Below are positions 25,410-34,241 of a stretch of DNA of 64,000 nucleotides, piece after piece. The position numbers and the translations under genes were made by a program. The notes under the pieces are model-generated. The model was not told the DNA's origin, made no database searches, and saw nothing but the letters and a program-made list of their open reading frames with translations. Every line of letters begins with the position of its first letter. Position 1 is the stretch's first letter. The stretch comes from Vreelandella titanicae BH1. GTDB lineage: Bacteria > Pseudomonadota > Gammaproteobacteria > Pseudomonadales > Halomonadaceae. The stretch is from assembly GCF_000336575.1 (NCBI RefSeq), contig NZ_AOPO01000005.1, positions 186,001-250,000 on the forward strand. Reading direction: 5' to 3'.

Positions 25410-25868
25410 ATGGAAACACGCCTGAACGCCTTTAAAGCCTCTCCAGAGGGCATTACCGCGATGACTAAGCTAGAGGAGTACGTTCGCCACTGTGGACTGG
25501 AATTTAGTCTGATTGAGCTAGTTAAAACACGCGCCTCTCAGATCAATGGCTGTGCATTTTGCCTGCATATGCACACCAGCGATGCCCGCGCAGCGGGTGA
25601 GAGCGAGGCACGCCTTTACCTGCTGTCTGCCTGGCGCGAGTCCACTCTCTATACGCCACGGGAACGGGCGGCGTTGGCCTGGACCGAGGCGTTGACAAGG
25701 TTGGCTGGCACTGGCGCACCAACGAAGGATTACGAGCAGGGCCTAGCGAATTTTACCGAGAAAGAGTTCGTTGACCTCACATTACTGATTGGGGCGATTA
25801 ACGTCTGGAACCGCATTAGTGTAGGTTTTCGTTCGGTTCATCCGAACGAAATCCAAAACCTTCAGTAA
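25410..25868 (+). CDS. Carboxymuconolactone decarboxylase/AhpD-like protein
   Basis: The 152-residue protein has the AhpD-type active site C48-A-F-C51 with His55 (GCAFCLHMHTSDARAAGE), preceded by LVKTRASQINGC. It resembles the alkylhydroperoxidase-like carboxymuconolactone decarboxylase group with YLLSAWRESTLYTPRERAAL AW. Such proteins may use the Cys pair for peroxide reduction. It is the standard partner of ECF41 sigma factors. The start at 25410 has GAGGAG upstream. First gene of a three-gene operon. Confidence 0.9.
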   Translation: METRLNAFKASPEGITAMTKLEEYVRHCGLEFSLIELVKTRASQINGCAFCLHMHTSDARAAGESEARLYLLSAWRESTLYTPRERAALAWTEALTRLAGTGAPTKDYEQGLANFTEKEFVDLTLLIGAINVWNRISVGFRSVHPNEIQNLQ

Positions 25869-25889
25869 TCAGAGCTGAGGGTTAGTGGT

Positions 25890-26363
25890 ATGTTTTGTTG
25901 CATCATAAAACGCTTTAAATGGGGAATTATCGCTATGGCGCTGAACACAGCTCACGCAGGTGGAGTGACAACAACCATCGTCAATTCTGATGAACTTTAT
26001 GATCCTGCACCTAACGGCTATAGCCACGCGGTGGTTGCCAGCGGAGGCAGCCGGGTTGCCTACATTGCCGGTCAGGGAGGCGAAAATGCCCAGGGAGTAC
26101 TGCCTGAGTCGTTTGCGGATCAAGTTGCTCAAGCTTATCGCAACCTTAGAACTGTGTTGCAAGAACTTGATGCGAGCCCGCAACAGGTTACTCGTATTAA
26201 CACCTATGTCGTCAATTATGATCCTTCGATGTTGGAGGTTATGACCCGCTATGTGAAGGAGACCTTTGGCGATGCGCTGCCTGCGCAAACACTTGTGCCG
26301 GTACCGCGGTTAGCGCTGGATGGTATGTTGTTTGAAGTTGACGCGACCGCCGTTCTTGAGTAG
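25890..26363 (+). CDS. RidA/YjgF-family protein, possibly exported
   Basis: From residue about 30 the 157-residue protein is a RidA-like domain: SHAVVASGGSRVAYIAGQGG, SFADQVAQAYRNLRTVLQEL and a C-terminal PAQTLVPVPRLALDGMLFEV. The classic RidA arginine (in 'R.ct.v') is not clear here. The N-terminus KRFKWGIIAMALNTAHAGG looks like a short signal peptide with an AHA cleavage site, unusual for RidA. A cytosolic start at the ATG of MALNT (25935) is the alternative. It lies 21 bases after the decarboxylase-like gene. Confidence 0.82.
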   Translation: MFCCIIKRFKWGIIAMALNTAHAGGVTTTIVNSDELYDPAPNGYSHAVVASGGSRVAYIAGQGGENAQGVLPESFADQVAQAYRNLRTVLQELDASPQQVTRINTYVVNYDPSMLEVMTRYVKETFGDALPAQTLVPVPRLALDGMLFEVDATAVLE

Positions 26364-26378
26364 CGGGAGTCAGGCACC

Positions 26379-27266
26379 ATGACGGAACAATTCGCGCGCC
26401 AGTTTAATCACTGGCGCCGTTATCTGACCGGTATCGCCTATCGAATGCTGGGGTCGGTGAGCGAAGCGGAAGATGTGGTACAGGATGCCTACCTGCGCTG
26501 GCATGATACTGACCACCTTTCGGTGAACGATGTGCGTGCCTACCTGACCACTGTCACCAGCCGGCTTTGTCTTGATCGCCTTAGGGTCGCTCATCGACAA
26601 CGTGAGGTTTATGTGGGCCCCTGGTTGCCTGAACCGCTGGTGGAAACGCTGGATACTCCGGTAGACCCCGAGGCGCTAGCCAGCGATGTCTCTTTCGCCC
26701 TGATGCTGGCGCTGGAGCGACTGTCGCCTTTGGAACGGGCTGCGTTCCTACTGCACGATGTGTTCGGTCTGGATTTTGGTCAGGTCGCCATCAGCCTCGA
26801 ACGTAGTGAAACAAGCTGTCGCCAACTTGCCAGCCGGGCTCGAAAAAAGGTGCGGGCCGCACGCCCGCGCTATCAGGTGGCGGCTGGAGAGCACAGCCAA
26901 CTGACCCAACGCTTCTTTGAAGCAGCACGCAGTGGCGACGTCACCGAATTGAAGGCTTTGTTGAGCGGCAGCGCGACGCTGCATGCCGATGGAGGCGGCA
27001 AGAGAGTTGCTGTACGCAGACTCATTATCGGCGCAGATAAAATAAGCCGGTTCTTTGCAGGCTTGGCCCACAAGTCGACGTCATCCAACCCTTGCTGGGT
27101 AAGTCATGTAATTGTCAATGGGCTTCCGGGGTGGTTAACGATCGAACACGATGGGCTACCTCAGGTCATGACGCTGGAGGTCGTGGATAGTCGTATCCAG
27201 GCACTTTACGTTGTGCGTAATCCGGATAAATTACGCCACTTGGCTGACCAGCTACCGCAGCTTTAG
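26379..27266 (+). CDS. ECF41-type RNA polymerase sigma factor (SigJ-like)
   Basis: Sigma region 2 lies at about 10-75 (YRMLGSVSEAEDVVQDAYLR), region 4 at about 105-160 (LSPLERAAFLLHDVFGLDFG, SRARKKVR), and a SnoaL-like C-terminal domain at about 170-295. The three ECF41 signatures are present: WLPEP at 82-86, DGGGK at 204-208 and NPDKL at 281-285. In ECF41 the C-terminal extension replaces an anti-sigma factor and tunes activity. No anti-sigma gene is seen. It closes the operon and its target promoter lies at 25322-25348. Confidence 0.93.
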   Translation: MTEQFARQFNHWRRYLTGIAYRMLGSVSEAEDVVQDAYLRWHDTDHLSVNDVRAYLTTVTSRLCLDRLRVAHRQREVYVGPWLPEPLVETLDTPVDPEALASDVSFALMLALERLSPLERAAFLLHDVFGLDFGQVAISLERSETSCRQLASRARKKVRAARPRYQVAAGEHSQLTQRFFEAARSGDVTELKALLSGSATLHADGGGKRVAVRRLIIGADKISRFFAGLAHKSTSSNPCWVSHVIVNGLPGWLTIEHDGLPQVMTLEVVDSRIQALYVVRNPDKLRHLADQLPQL

Positions 27267-27387
27267 TCTTTAGTTAAGTAAATAGATTTTTCTCAAGCTT
27301 TTCTTTTACGGCAGCTTCATGTGTAAAAGCTCAATCGCTTAAGAAGGACTTTCAGGTTTAAAAGAGGTCAAGGTTATAAATTGCTGG

Positions 27388-27954
27388 TTAAGCATTAAAA
27401 AAAGCTGTGTGCTCGGCCAATATTGCTAAGCCAATTCCGATTAGCACAATACCGCCGATAAGTTCTGCCCAGTGACCGACGAACTTGCCAAGCTTATTGC
27501 CCAGAAAAGTGCCTACAGAGGCCATTACCGTAGTAGCGAGGCCGATAGCTAGGCTGGTGGCGATGATATTGGCATCGATAAAGGCGAGGCTGGCGCCCAC
27601 AGCCATGGCATCAATGCTGGTAGCAGTGGCGGTCAACACCAATAACCAGAGCGTCTGTTTGCGATGCTCTATCTTATCTTCCTTTTTGAGCCCGGCATGC
27701 ATCATGTGAAGGCCGATAAGCGTCAGCAGGGTAAAGGCCACCCAGTGATCCCAGGCTTGCACATACTGCTGAGATGCCTTGCCCGCTACCCAGCCGAGTA
27801 CCGGGGTAATGGCTTCGATCACACCAAAGACCAGGCCAATCCCGATGGCGTGACGATACCGTGGCTTTTGCAGCTCGGCGCCTTTGCTGATGGAGGCGGC
27901 GAAGGCATCCGCCGACATGGATACGGCCAGAAACAGCAGGGTAATCGGTGTCAT
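27388..27954 (-). CDS. mntP: Manganese efflux pump MntP
   Basis: The 188-residue protein has six hydrophobic segments and the MntP pattern: FLAVSMSADAFAASISKGAE, FGVIEAITPVLGWVAG, TATATSIDAMAVGASLAFI and IGGIVLIGIGLAIL. Acidic residues in the two 'S-x-D-A' motifs are needed for Mn2+ export. Length equals E. coli MntP. The start at 27954 is chosen by family alignment; the ribosome site is weak and a longer start at 27993 exists. I found no clear yybP-ykoY riboswitch upstream. Confidence 0.9.
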   Translation of the reverse strand: MTPITLLFLAVSMSADAFAASISKGAELQKPRYRHAIGIGLVFGVIEAITPVLGWVAGKASQQYVQAWDHWVAFTLLTLIGLHMMHAGLKKEDKIEHRKQTLWLLVLTATATSIDAMAVGASLAFIDANIIATSLAIGLATTVMASVGTFLGNKLGKFVGHWAELIGGIVLIGIGLAILAEHTAFFNA

Positions 27955-27993
27955 GGAGTGTGAACTCGCTCGCTGGAAAAGTACCGCGCACAT

Positions 27994-28397
27994 TTACCCA
28001 GTGGCAGAGTAGTAATACTATGCTTGAGTGTAAAAGTCGGGTATTCAATAGCGATGAATCCTACCACGATTTATTAAACAAACAAGACAGAGTCTTAAAA
28101 ATAAAGTTTGTAATAGTGAACTAATATAGCCTTGGCTAACAATGTGTGTGTTAGCTGATTTTGTTTGCTTTTAATATACTTTTTGCGGCTTGTGCGAAAG
28201 ATGTGAACCTATTGTGTTTGTCATGTTTAATGACATTGTGATGTGCTTTTAAGGTTAAGGGTTTATAGTCATCTATAGCGTTATTGTTGCTGGTGATTTA
28301 GTTGCAATAATTCAATATTAAGTGGCTTGAAGTTATAAAAGACTAAATAGCCGTTATCAGAATCATCGGGAAAACCAGAAGCCGATCACACTGGAAG
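27994..28397. other. AT-rich intergenic stretch
   Basis: About 400 bases between mntP and the 3' end of the AraC gene are markedly AT-rich. The direct element TTAGCTGATTTTG and several runs of T and A are seen, but no coding frame, strong hairpin or recognised RNA. It should hold the mntP promoter. Confidence 0.4.
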
Positions 28398-29357
28398 TCA
28401 TGCAGTCTGCGGTGCTGTTCCCGCTGCCCGCAGTTGAATAACATCAGCTCGGGGTGGCGCACCGAACATGCGGCTGTATTCGCGGCTAAAGTGGGAAGGG
28501 CTTTCATAACCCACCCGGTAGCTGGCGGTAGCCGCCTCGAGCCCCTCGGCCAGCATGAGTCGTCGGGCCTCGTGCAGGCGAAGTTTCTTCTGGTACTGCA
28601 GGGGCGACATGCGTGTGACTTGCCGGAAGCTATGGTAAAGCGTCGATTCACTCATGTTGGCGGTTGCTGCCAGTTCACGGATCTTGAGGGGTTGCGTGTA
28701 GCGCTCTTTAAGCGCATAGATGACCCGCGCAATCCGGTTGGCCTGGGAGTCGGAGGCGGCAAACCGGCGCATGTGAGGCCCCATGGCACCCATGAGTGCC
28801 CGATAGATCAACTCCCGACGGGCCAAGGGGGAAAGCACCTTGATGTCTTCCGGGGAGTCGAGCAGGCTCAACAATCGATAAAGTGCACCCTGCATGCGTG
28901 CATCCATGGGGGCCGATTTTAATCCGCAGTCCGTCTCGGAGCAGATAGTATCATTTCCCGCGGGCGGCGCTGTGTCGCCCAGTTCCAGTATCAGTCCTGC
29001 TACCTCCTGGGGATCCACCGAGACTTTTACCGCCAAGTAGGGCTTTTCCGGGGTGGCATGGTCAATCCTGCCTACCACCGGTAGGTAAACGGCGCTACCC
29101 ATGTAGCTGGGCCCGGTGTAGACGATTTCCTTGTCACCTAGTAGCACGGTCTTGCTGCCTTGAATGACAAAACACAGGCACGGCTCGTATACCGCACAGT
29201 GAAAGCTGGTAGGGGCGTCAGCGCGCACCAGTTGCACTTCGGCAATCGCCGTATCCTGAAGCTCTTCAAGTGGGCTCCAGCGACGGGCAACGCTGATTAA
29301 CTGTTGCGACAGGTTGTCGCTGAGCTGGACAATCTGCTCAGGCAAGATAGTGGTCAA
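28398..29357 (-). CDS. AraC-family regulator (AraC_N type) upstream of an RND operon
   Basis: The 319-residue protein has the N-terminal AraC-type effector domain (about 30-190; PCLCFVIQGSKTVLLGDKEI, YLPVVGRI) and two helix-turn-helix units at about 215-310 (KIRELAATANMSESTLYHSF RQVT, then YRVGYESPSHFSREYSRMFG). It resembles the MexE-F-like pump-associated group of regulators. It is divergent from the RND operon 500 bases away and is its likely activator. Intact. Confidence 0.88.
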   Translation of the reverse strand: MTTILPEQIVQLSDNLSQQLISVARRWSPLEELQDTAIAEVQLVRADAPTSFHCAVYEPCLCFVIQGSKTVLLGDKEIVYTGPSYMGSAVYLPVVGRIDHATPEKPYLAVKVSVDPQEVAGLILELGDTAPPAGNDTICSETDCGLKSAPMDARMQGALYRLLSLLDSPEDIKVLSPLARRELIYRALMGAMGPHMRRFAASDSQANRIARVIYALKERYTQPLKIRELAATANMSESTLYHSFRQVTRMSPLQYQKKLRLHEARRLMLAEGLEAATASYRVGYESPSHFSREYSRMFGAPPRADVIQLRAAGTAPQTA

Positions 29358-29643
29358 TGGCTTTCCTCCCTATTAGTTCGCAGTATATGCCTTCGATTTA
29401 TAAATCGTAGGCTTTTTCATTTGATTCTGCAGGATCAGGCAAGTACCCCGTAGAAATCGACAACCCGCATCAGCTGTCACCTGACCGTCATGCTGTGCAA
29501 GTCTGAAAATCGTTCGTTTGTTTGATTGGGCCTGCTTATTGGGCCGCTCTCTGCCCGTGACAGAAACAGGCAAGCTTTCCGCAGGAACACGATACCTCCC
29601 TCGCGCTCGTACCGCCTATTGTAGGTAGCGTCTGATAGGCGCT

Positions 29644-29670
29644 AAGCCCGCAGCCTGGTGCTGCGGGCTT
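29644..29670. terminator. Strong GC-rich hairpin
   Basis: AAGCCCGCAGC and GCTGCGGGCTT are perfect 11-base arms with a five-base loop. No T-run follows. It may be a terminator or attenuator of an RND-operon leader. Confidence 0.45.
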
Positions 29671-29828
29671 GCCTGTCCTCCGTATGACCAGAGCGTCTTT
29701 CAAGAACGCTACCGGTCTGAGACTCCCCCTCACGGTGGAAGCCGTAGGGCAATGTCGAAATGGATCGTGCTGAACCGACTAATTAAATGCCAACCGCCAA
29801 CGCGGTGAGGCGTTATATAACGAATGCT

Positions 29829-29847
29829 GCTATCGGCGTCCGATAGC
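29829..29847. promoter_or_regulatory. Dyad before the RND operon
   Basis: GCTATCGG-CGT-CCGATAGC is a perfect eight-base inverted repeat that ends five bases before the ribosome site (GGAG) of the adaptor gene. As DNA it could be a repressor site; as RNA it could mask the ribosome site. A second palindrome, CGTTATATAACG, lies just upstream. Confidence 0.5.
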
Positions 29848-29864
29848 CACTGGAGCAAGTAATC

Positions 29865-31052
29865 ATGGGAAGTCTGTCTCTAAGAACCCGCTTTGCAAGC
29901 AGCCGGGCGATATTCCTGTTCCTGCTGCTGATGGCCTTGCTTACCGGCTGCGAAGCCAAGAGTGAGGAGGCGGCTTCTGCATCGCCCCCGCCACCCCCAG
30001 AAGTCGAGGTGGCAGAAGTGACCGCTCAGCCGGTGGTGTTGAGTGAGTCATTCACCGGGCGGGTGGAAGCGGCTGAAACGGTTGAATTAAGGTCGCGAGT
30101 CAGCGGCTATATCCAGGAAGTTGCCTTCGAGGAGGGAGAGCTGGTAGAGCTGGGAGATCTGCTGTTCTTGATCGATCCACGCCCATACCAGGCCCGTGTT
30201 AACGCCGCCCAAGCGGATCTTGCCCAGGCCAGGAGCCAGCAGGCTCAGGCTGGCAGTGAAGCTGAACGCGCCCGGGTGTTGCTGGGGCGTCAGGCCATTT
30301 CCCAGGAAGTGCATGACCAGCGTCAATCGGCCCTGAGTAACGCTCGTGCCATGGTCGATGCCGCCGAGGCAGCGTTGCAGACCTCCGAGCTTGACCTTGA
30401 ATACACCCGCATTACAGCACCGGTCAGTGGCCGCGTCGGTCGGGCGATGGTCACTCGCGGTAACCTGGCCAGCGCCGACCAGAGTCTGTTGACCACGCTG
30501 GTCACCATTGATCCGATCCACGTCTACTTTGAGGCCGACGAGCAGGCCGCGTTTGCCAGCCAGACACTTCTCACCGGTGACGCGTCGAACAGCCTGAATA
30601 TCGAGCTGGGCGGCGACCCGCAGCGCCAGTACAAAGGCACCCTGGACTTTATCGACAACCGCTTGAACCCCAACACCGGTACCCTGCAATTCAGGGCAGT
30701 GCTGGACAACCCGGATGGCCGCATTCGGCCCGGGGAGTTTGCGCGGGTCGAAATGCCGGTCGCGCGGTTGGACCAAGCGTTGCTGGTGGATGGCAAGGCG
30801 GTCCTGACCGACCAGGATCGCCGCTACGTCTACGTGGTGGATGAGAACAACCTCGCCCAGCGTCGCCAGGTCGACACAGGGCGCCGGGTGGATGAACGCA
30901 CGGTCATCAGCGAAGGGCTTGCTGCCGGCGACCGGGTGATCGTCAACGGGGTGCAAAAAGTCTTCATGCCGGGTATGGAAGTGAGCCCCCAAACGGTGCC
31001 CGCCGCCCCGGCTGCTGACGCCCAACCCGCCATTGCTGCCAGGGAGGACTAG
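29865..31052 (+). CDS. RND efflux periplasmic adaptor lipoprotein (MexE-like)
   Basis: The 395-residue protein has a lipoprotein signal with lipobox LTGC (Cys29), a proline-rich linker, then the adaptor layout: lipoyl half (VELRSRVSGYIQEVAFEEGE LV), coiled-coil hairpin (about 105-165), second lipoyl half (YTRITAPVSGRVGRAMVTRG) and beta-barrel (DNRLNPNTGTLQFRAVLDNP). It links the inner-membrane pump to an outer-membrane channel. No TolC-like gene follows, so a channel from elsewhere must serve. Six bases separate it from the pump gene. Confidence 0.93.
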   Translation: MGSLSLRTRFASSRAIFLFLLLMALLTGCEAKSEEAASASPPPPPEVEVAEVTAQPVVLSESFTGRVEAAETVELRSRVSGYIQEVAFEEGELVELGDLLFLIDPRPYQARVNAAQADLAQARSQQAQAGSEAERARVLLGRQAISQEVHDQRQSALSNARAMVDAAEAALQTSELDLEYTRITAPVSGRVGRAMVTRGNLASADQSLLTTLVTIDPIHVYFEADEQAAFASQTLLTGDASNSLNIELGGDPQRQYKGTLDFIDNRLNPNTGTLQFRAVLDNPDGRIRPGEFARVEMPVARLDQALLVDGKAVLTDQDRRYVYVVDENNLAQRRQVDTGRRVDERTVISEGLAAGDRVIVNGVQKVFMPGMEVSPQTVPAAPAADAQPAIAARED

Positions 31053-31058
31053 ACCGCC

Positions 31059-34000
31059 ATGAATTTCTCGCGTTTCTTTGTGGATCGACCGATTTTTGCA
31101 GCGGTGCTGTCGATCATTATTTTGGCGGTGGGGCTGATCTCCATACCCAACCTGCCCATTAGCGAGTACCCCGACGTGGTGCCGCCATCAGTGGTCGTTC
31201 GCACGGTCTACCCCGGCGCTAACCCGAAGGAGATCGCCGAAACGGTCGCCACGCCACTGGAAGAAGCCATCAACGGCGTTGAGGATATGATGTACCTCAA
31301 GTCCGTGGCGGGCTCTGACGGTGTGCTGCAAATGACCGTCACCTTCCGCCCTGGTACCGATGCTGAGCAGGCCGCCGTTCGGGTGCAGAACCGCGTCAGC
31401 CAGGCGGAAGCCCGGCTGCCGGAAGCCGTGCGTCGGCAAGGCGTCACCACCCAGAAGCAGTCGCCAACGTTTCTGATGGTCGTTCACCTGACCTCGCCCA
31501 GCGGTGAATACGACACCCTCTACCTGCGCAACTATGTGCGACTGAATGTCCGTGACCGGCTGGCCCGGATCGAAGGGATCGGGGACGCGCAAATCTTCGG
31601 CGGAGGGGACTACGCCATGCGGGCGTGGCTCGATCCTGATCGAATAGCTGCCCGTGGCCTGACGGCCAGTGATGTGGTGGGGGCCATGCGTGAACAAAAT
31701 GTACAGGTCTCCGCCGGGCAGTTGGGAGCTGAGCCCATTGAAGATAGTGACTTTCTTACCCTGATCAACGCCCAAGGGCGGCTGGAAACAGTAGAGGAGT
31801 TTGGCGACATCGTGCTGAAGCGCGGCGAGGACGGCGAGATACTCAGGCTTTCGGATGTGGCCCGGCTGGAAATGGGCGCCGGGGACTATACGCTGCGCTC
31901 GCAGTTGGACGGCAACAACGCGGTGGGTGTGGGAATATTCCAGGCACCGGGTGCCAATGCGCTGGATATCCGAGAGCAGGTGATCGCTACCATGGAGGAG
32001 CTGTCCGAGCAGTTCCCTGAAGGTGTTGAGTACGAAGCGGTCTACGACACTACGATCTTTGTTAATGACTCTATAAAGTCAGTGATAGCCACCCTACTGG
32101 AGGCCGTGTTGCTGGTAGTGTTGGTGGTCACGCTGTTCCTGCAGACCTGGCGGGCCTCCATTATCCCGCTGCTGGCGGTGCCGGTCTCGGTGATCGGCAC
32201 CTTTGGGGCGCTTTACCTGCTGGGGTACTCTATCAACACGCTGACCCTGTTTGGGCTGGTGCTGGCTATTGGTATCGTGGTGGACGACGCCATCGTGGTG
32301 GTGGAAAACGTGGAGCGGAACATCGAGGAGGGCCTGAAGCCCCAGGCCGCTGCTCATCAGGCCATGAAAGAAGTCTCCGGGCCCATTATCGCCGTGGGGC
32401 TGGTGCTGTGTGCGGTGTTTATTCCCATGGCCTTCCTGTCGGGGGTGACCGGTCAATTTTATAGCCAGTTCGCGGTGACGATTGCCATCTCCACGGTGAT
32501 CTCCACCGTCAACTCGCTGACCCTGTCGCCCGCGCTGGCGGCGATGCTGCTCAAGCCCCATGACGCGCCCAAAGATCGACTCACCCGAGTGATAGATAAG
32601 CTGTTCGGCTGGATTTTCCGTCCCTTCAACCGCTTCTTTAACGCCAGCTCCAACAAGTACCAGGGCGGCGTGGCTCGTTCCCTGAAGCATCGTGGCGCGG
32701 TGTTTGTGGTCTACGCGCTGTTGCTGCTGGGTACCGGCGTGATGTTCAAGGCAGTGCCGCCCGGGTTTATCCCGGTGCAAGACAAGCTGTACCTGATTGC
32801 GGGCGTCATCCTGCCGGAAGGGGCGTCTCTGGAGAGAACCGACCAGATGCTTCAGGATGTTGTGGATATTGCCATGGAGACCGAGGGCGTGGAGCACGCC
32901 ATTGCCTTTCCCGGCCTTAACGCGCTGCAGTTCACCAACACCTCCAACACCGGAGTGGCGTTTCTTACCCTCAGTTCCTTTGGTGAGCGCAGCCTTAGCG
33001 CCGCGGAGATAAACGCCCGCATTAATCAGGGCATTGGCGGCCTGAAAGAAGGCTTTGCGTTCTCCTTCATGCCACCGCCGATTCTTGGCTTGGGCAATGG
33101 GTCGGGGTTTCAGCTGTTTATCGAGGATCGCGGCAATCTTGGCTATGGGGCGCTGCAGCAGGCGGTCAATCAACTCCAGGGCGCGATTGCGCAAACGCCC
33201 GGAATGGGCTTTCCGATCAGCAGTTATCAATCCAACGTGCCGCAGCTGGATGCAGAGGTGGATCGGCTGAGGGCCAAGGCCCAGGGCGTGCCGTTGACCG
33301 AACTGTTCGACACCCTGCAGACCTATCTTGGCTCGACCTATGTGAATGACTTCAACCGCTTTGGGCGCACCTGGCAGGTGATCGCCCAGGCGGACGCCCC
33401 CTTCCGGGCCAGCGTGGAGGACATCGCCCGGCTGCGTACCCGTAATGACCAGGGGGAAATGGTACCCATCGGCACGATGGTGAACATCACGCAGACCTTC
33501 GGCCCGGATCCGGTGTTGCGCTATAACGGCTACCCAGCAGCAGACCTGGCCGGCGAATTTGACCCCCGCGTGCTTTCTTCCGCCCAGGCGATGGATGCCA
33601 TCAACGCCCTGGCGGAAGAGGTGCTGCCCCCGGGCATGGCGCTGGAGTGGACCGACCTGAGCTACCAGCAATCCACCCAGGGTAATGCGGCTCTAGTGGT
33701 CTTCCCGCTGTCGATCCTGCTGGTATTCCTGGTGTTGGCGGCCCTCTACGAGAGCTGGACGCTACCGCTGGCGGTGATTCTGATCGTGCCCATGTCGATG
33801 CTCGCGGCGCTGATTGGTGTCTGGTTTGGCGGAGGTGACAACAACATCTTCGTGCAGGTGGGGCTGGTGGTGCTGATTGGCCTGGCCTGTAAGAACGCCA
33901 TCCTGATCGTGGAGTTCGCCCGGGAGCTGGAACTGCAGGGCAAGGGCGTAGTGGAAGCGGCCCTGGAAGCTTGCCGGTTGCGCCTGCGGCCGATCATCAT

Positions 34001-34241
34001 GACCTCGATCGCTTTCACCGCGGCGGTGTTGCCTTCGGTAGTTGCCACCGGCGCAGGCGCCGAGGTACGGGCGGCGCTGGGAACTGCGGTGTTTGCCGGC
34101 ATGATCGGCGTCACCCTGTTTGGCTTGTTCCTCACGCCGGTGTTCTACGTGGCGCTGCGTAAACTGTCTGGCCCATTGGTCAGCCATCATAGCGCTACAT
34201 TGGACACTTCACCTCACCCTACCAGCCATGCCCAAAGTTGA
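31059..34241 (+). CDS. RND multidrug efflux pump, inner-membrane permease
   Basis: The 1060-residue HAE1-type RND permease starts FSRFFVDRPIFAAVLSIIIL and has the duplicated 12-helix layout with two large periplasmic loops. The proton-relay aspartates are in VDDAIVVVENVE at about 407-418. GGGDNNIFVQVGLVVLIGLA and AxACRLRLRPIIMTSIAF are also family signatures. It is close in style to MexF/AcrB-like pumps; substrates cannot be told. It forms a two-gene operon with the adaptor. Its last 28 bases overlap the 3' end of the opposing permease gene. Confidence 0.95.
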   Translation: MNFSRFFVDRPIFAAVLSIIILAVGLISIPNLPISEYPDVVPPSVVVRTVYPGANPKEIAETVATPLEEAINGVEDMMYLKSVAGSDGVLQMTVTFRPGTDAEQAAVRVQNRVSQAEARLPEAVRRQGVTTQKQSPTFLMVVHLTSPSGEYDTLYLRNYVRLNVRDRLARIEGIGDAQIFGGGDYAMRAWLDPDRIAARGLTASDVVGAMREQNVQVSAGQLGAEPIEDSDFLTLINAQGRLETVEEFGDIVLKRGEDGEILRLSDVARLEMGAGDYTLRSQLDGNNAVGVGIFQAPGANALDIREQVIATMEELSEQFPEGVEYEAVYDTTIFVNDSIKSVIATLLEAVLLVVLVVTLFLQTWRASIIPLLAVPVSVIGTFGALYLLGYSINTLTLFGLVLAIGIVVDDAIVVVENVERNIEEGLKPQAAAHQAMKEVSGPIIAVGLVLCAVFIPMAFLSGVTGQFYSQFAVTIAISTVISTVNSLTLSPALAAMLLKPHDAPKDRLTRVIDKLFGWIFRPFNRFFNASSNKYQGGVARSLKHRGAVFVVYALLLLGTGVMFKAVPPGFIPVQDKLYLIAGVILPEGASLERTDQMLQDVVDIAMETEGVEHAIAFPGLNALQFTNTSNTGVAFLTLSSFGERSLSAAEINARINQGIGGLKEGFAFSFMPPPILGLGNGSGFQLFIEDRGNLGYGALQQAVNQLQGAIAQTPGMGFPISSYQSNVPQLDAEVDRLRAKAQGVPLTELFDTLQTYLGSTYVNDFNRFGRTWQVIAQADAPFRASVEDIARLRTRNDQGEMVPIGTMVNITQTFGPDPVLRYNGYPAADLAGEFDPRVLSSAQAMDAINALAEEVLPPGMALEWTDLSYQQSTQGNAALVVFPLSILLVFLVLAALYESWTLPLAVILIVPMSMLAALIGVWFGGGDNNIFVQVGLVVLIGLACKNAILIVEFARELELQGKGVVEAALEACRLRLRPIIMTSIAFTAAVLPSVVATGAGAEVRAALGTAVFAGMIGVTLFGLFLTPVFYVALRKLSGPLVSHHSATLDTSPHPTSHAQS

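Larger units (their letters stand above)
29358..29864. other. Regulatory gap between the AraC gene and the RND operon
   Basis: No gene is supported in these 507 bases. They hold a perfect 14-base palindrome CGATTTATAAATCG (29394-29407) near the AraC start, a strong hairpin (29644-29670), a palindrome CGTTATATAACG (29811-29822) and a dyad just before the pump genes (29829-29847). Confidence 0.5.

Noticed and set aside
27955..28060. yybP-ykoY manganese riboswitch before mntP
   Set aside because: The conserved bulge sequences were not found in the mntP leader.
29536..29733. 65-residue minus-strand frame in the RND leader
   Set aside because: Low-complexity cysteine-rich translation across a strong hairpin, with no ribosome site or family.
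30087..31025. 312-residue minus-strand frame inside the adaptor gene
   Set aside because: Antisense shadow of the RND adaptor; no family features.
32094..33671. 525-residue open frame on the minus strand inside the RND pump gene
   Set aside because: It is antisense to a well-supported RND permease and has the histidine/glutamine/arginine-rich composition of antisense GC-rich coding DNA.
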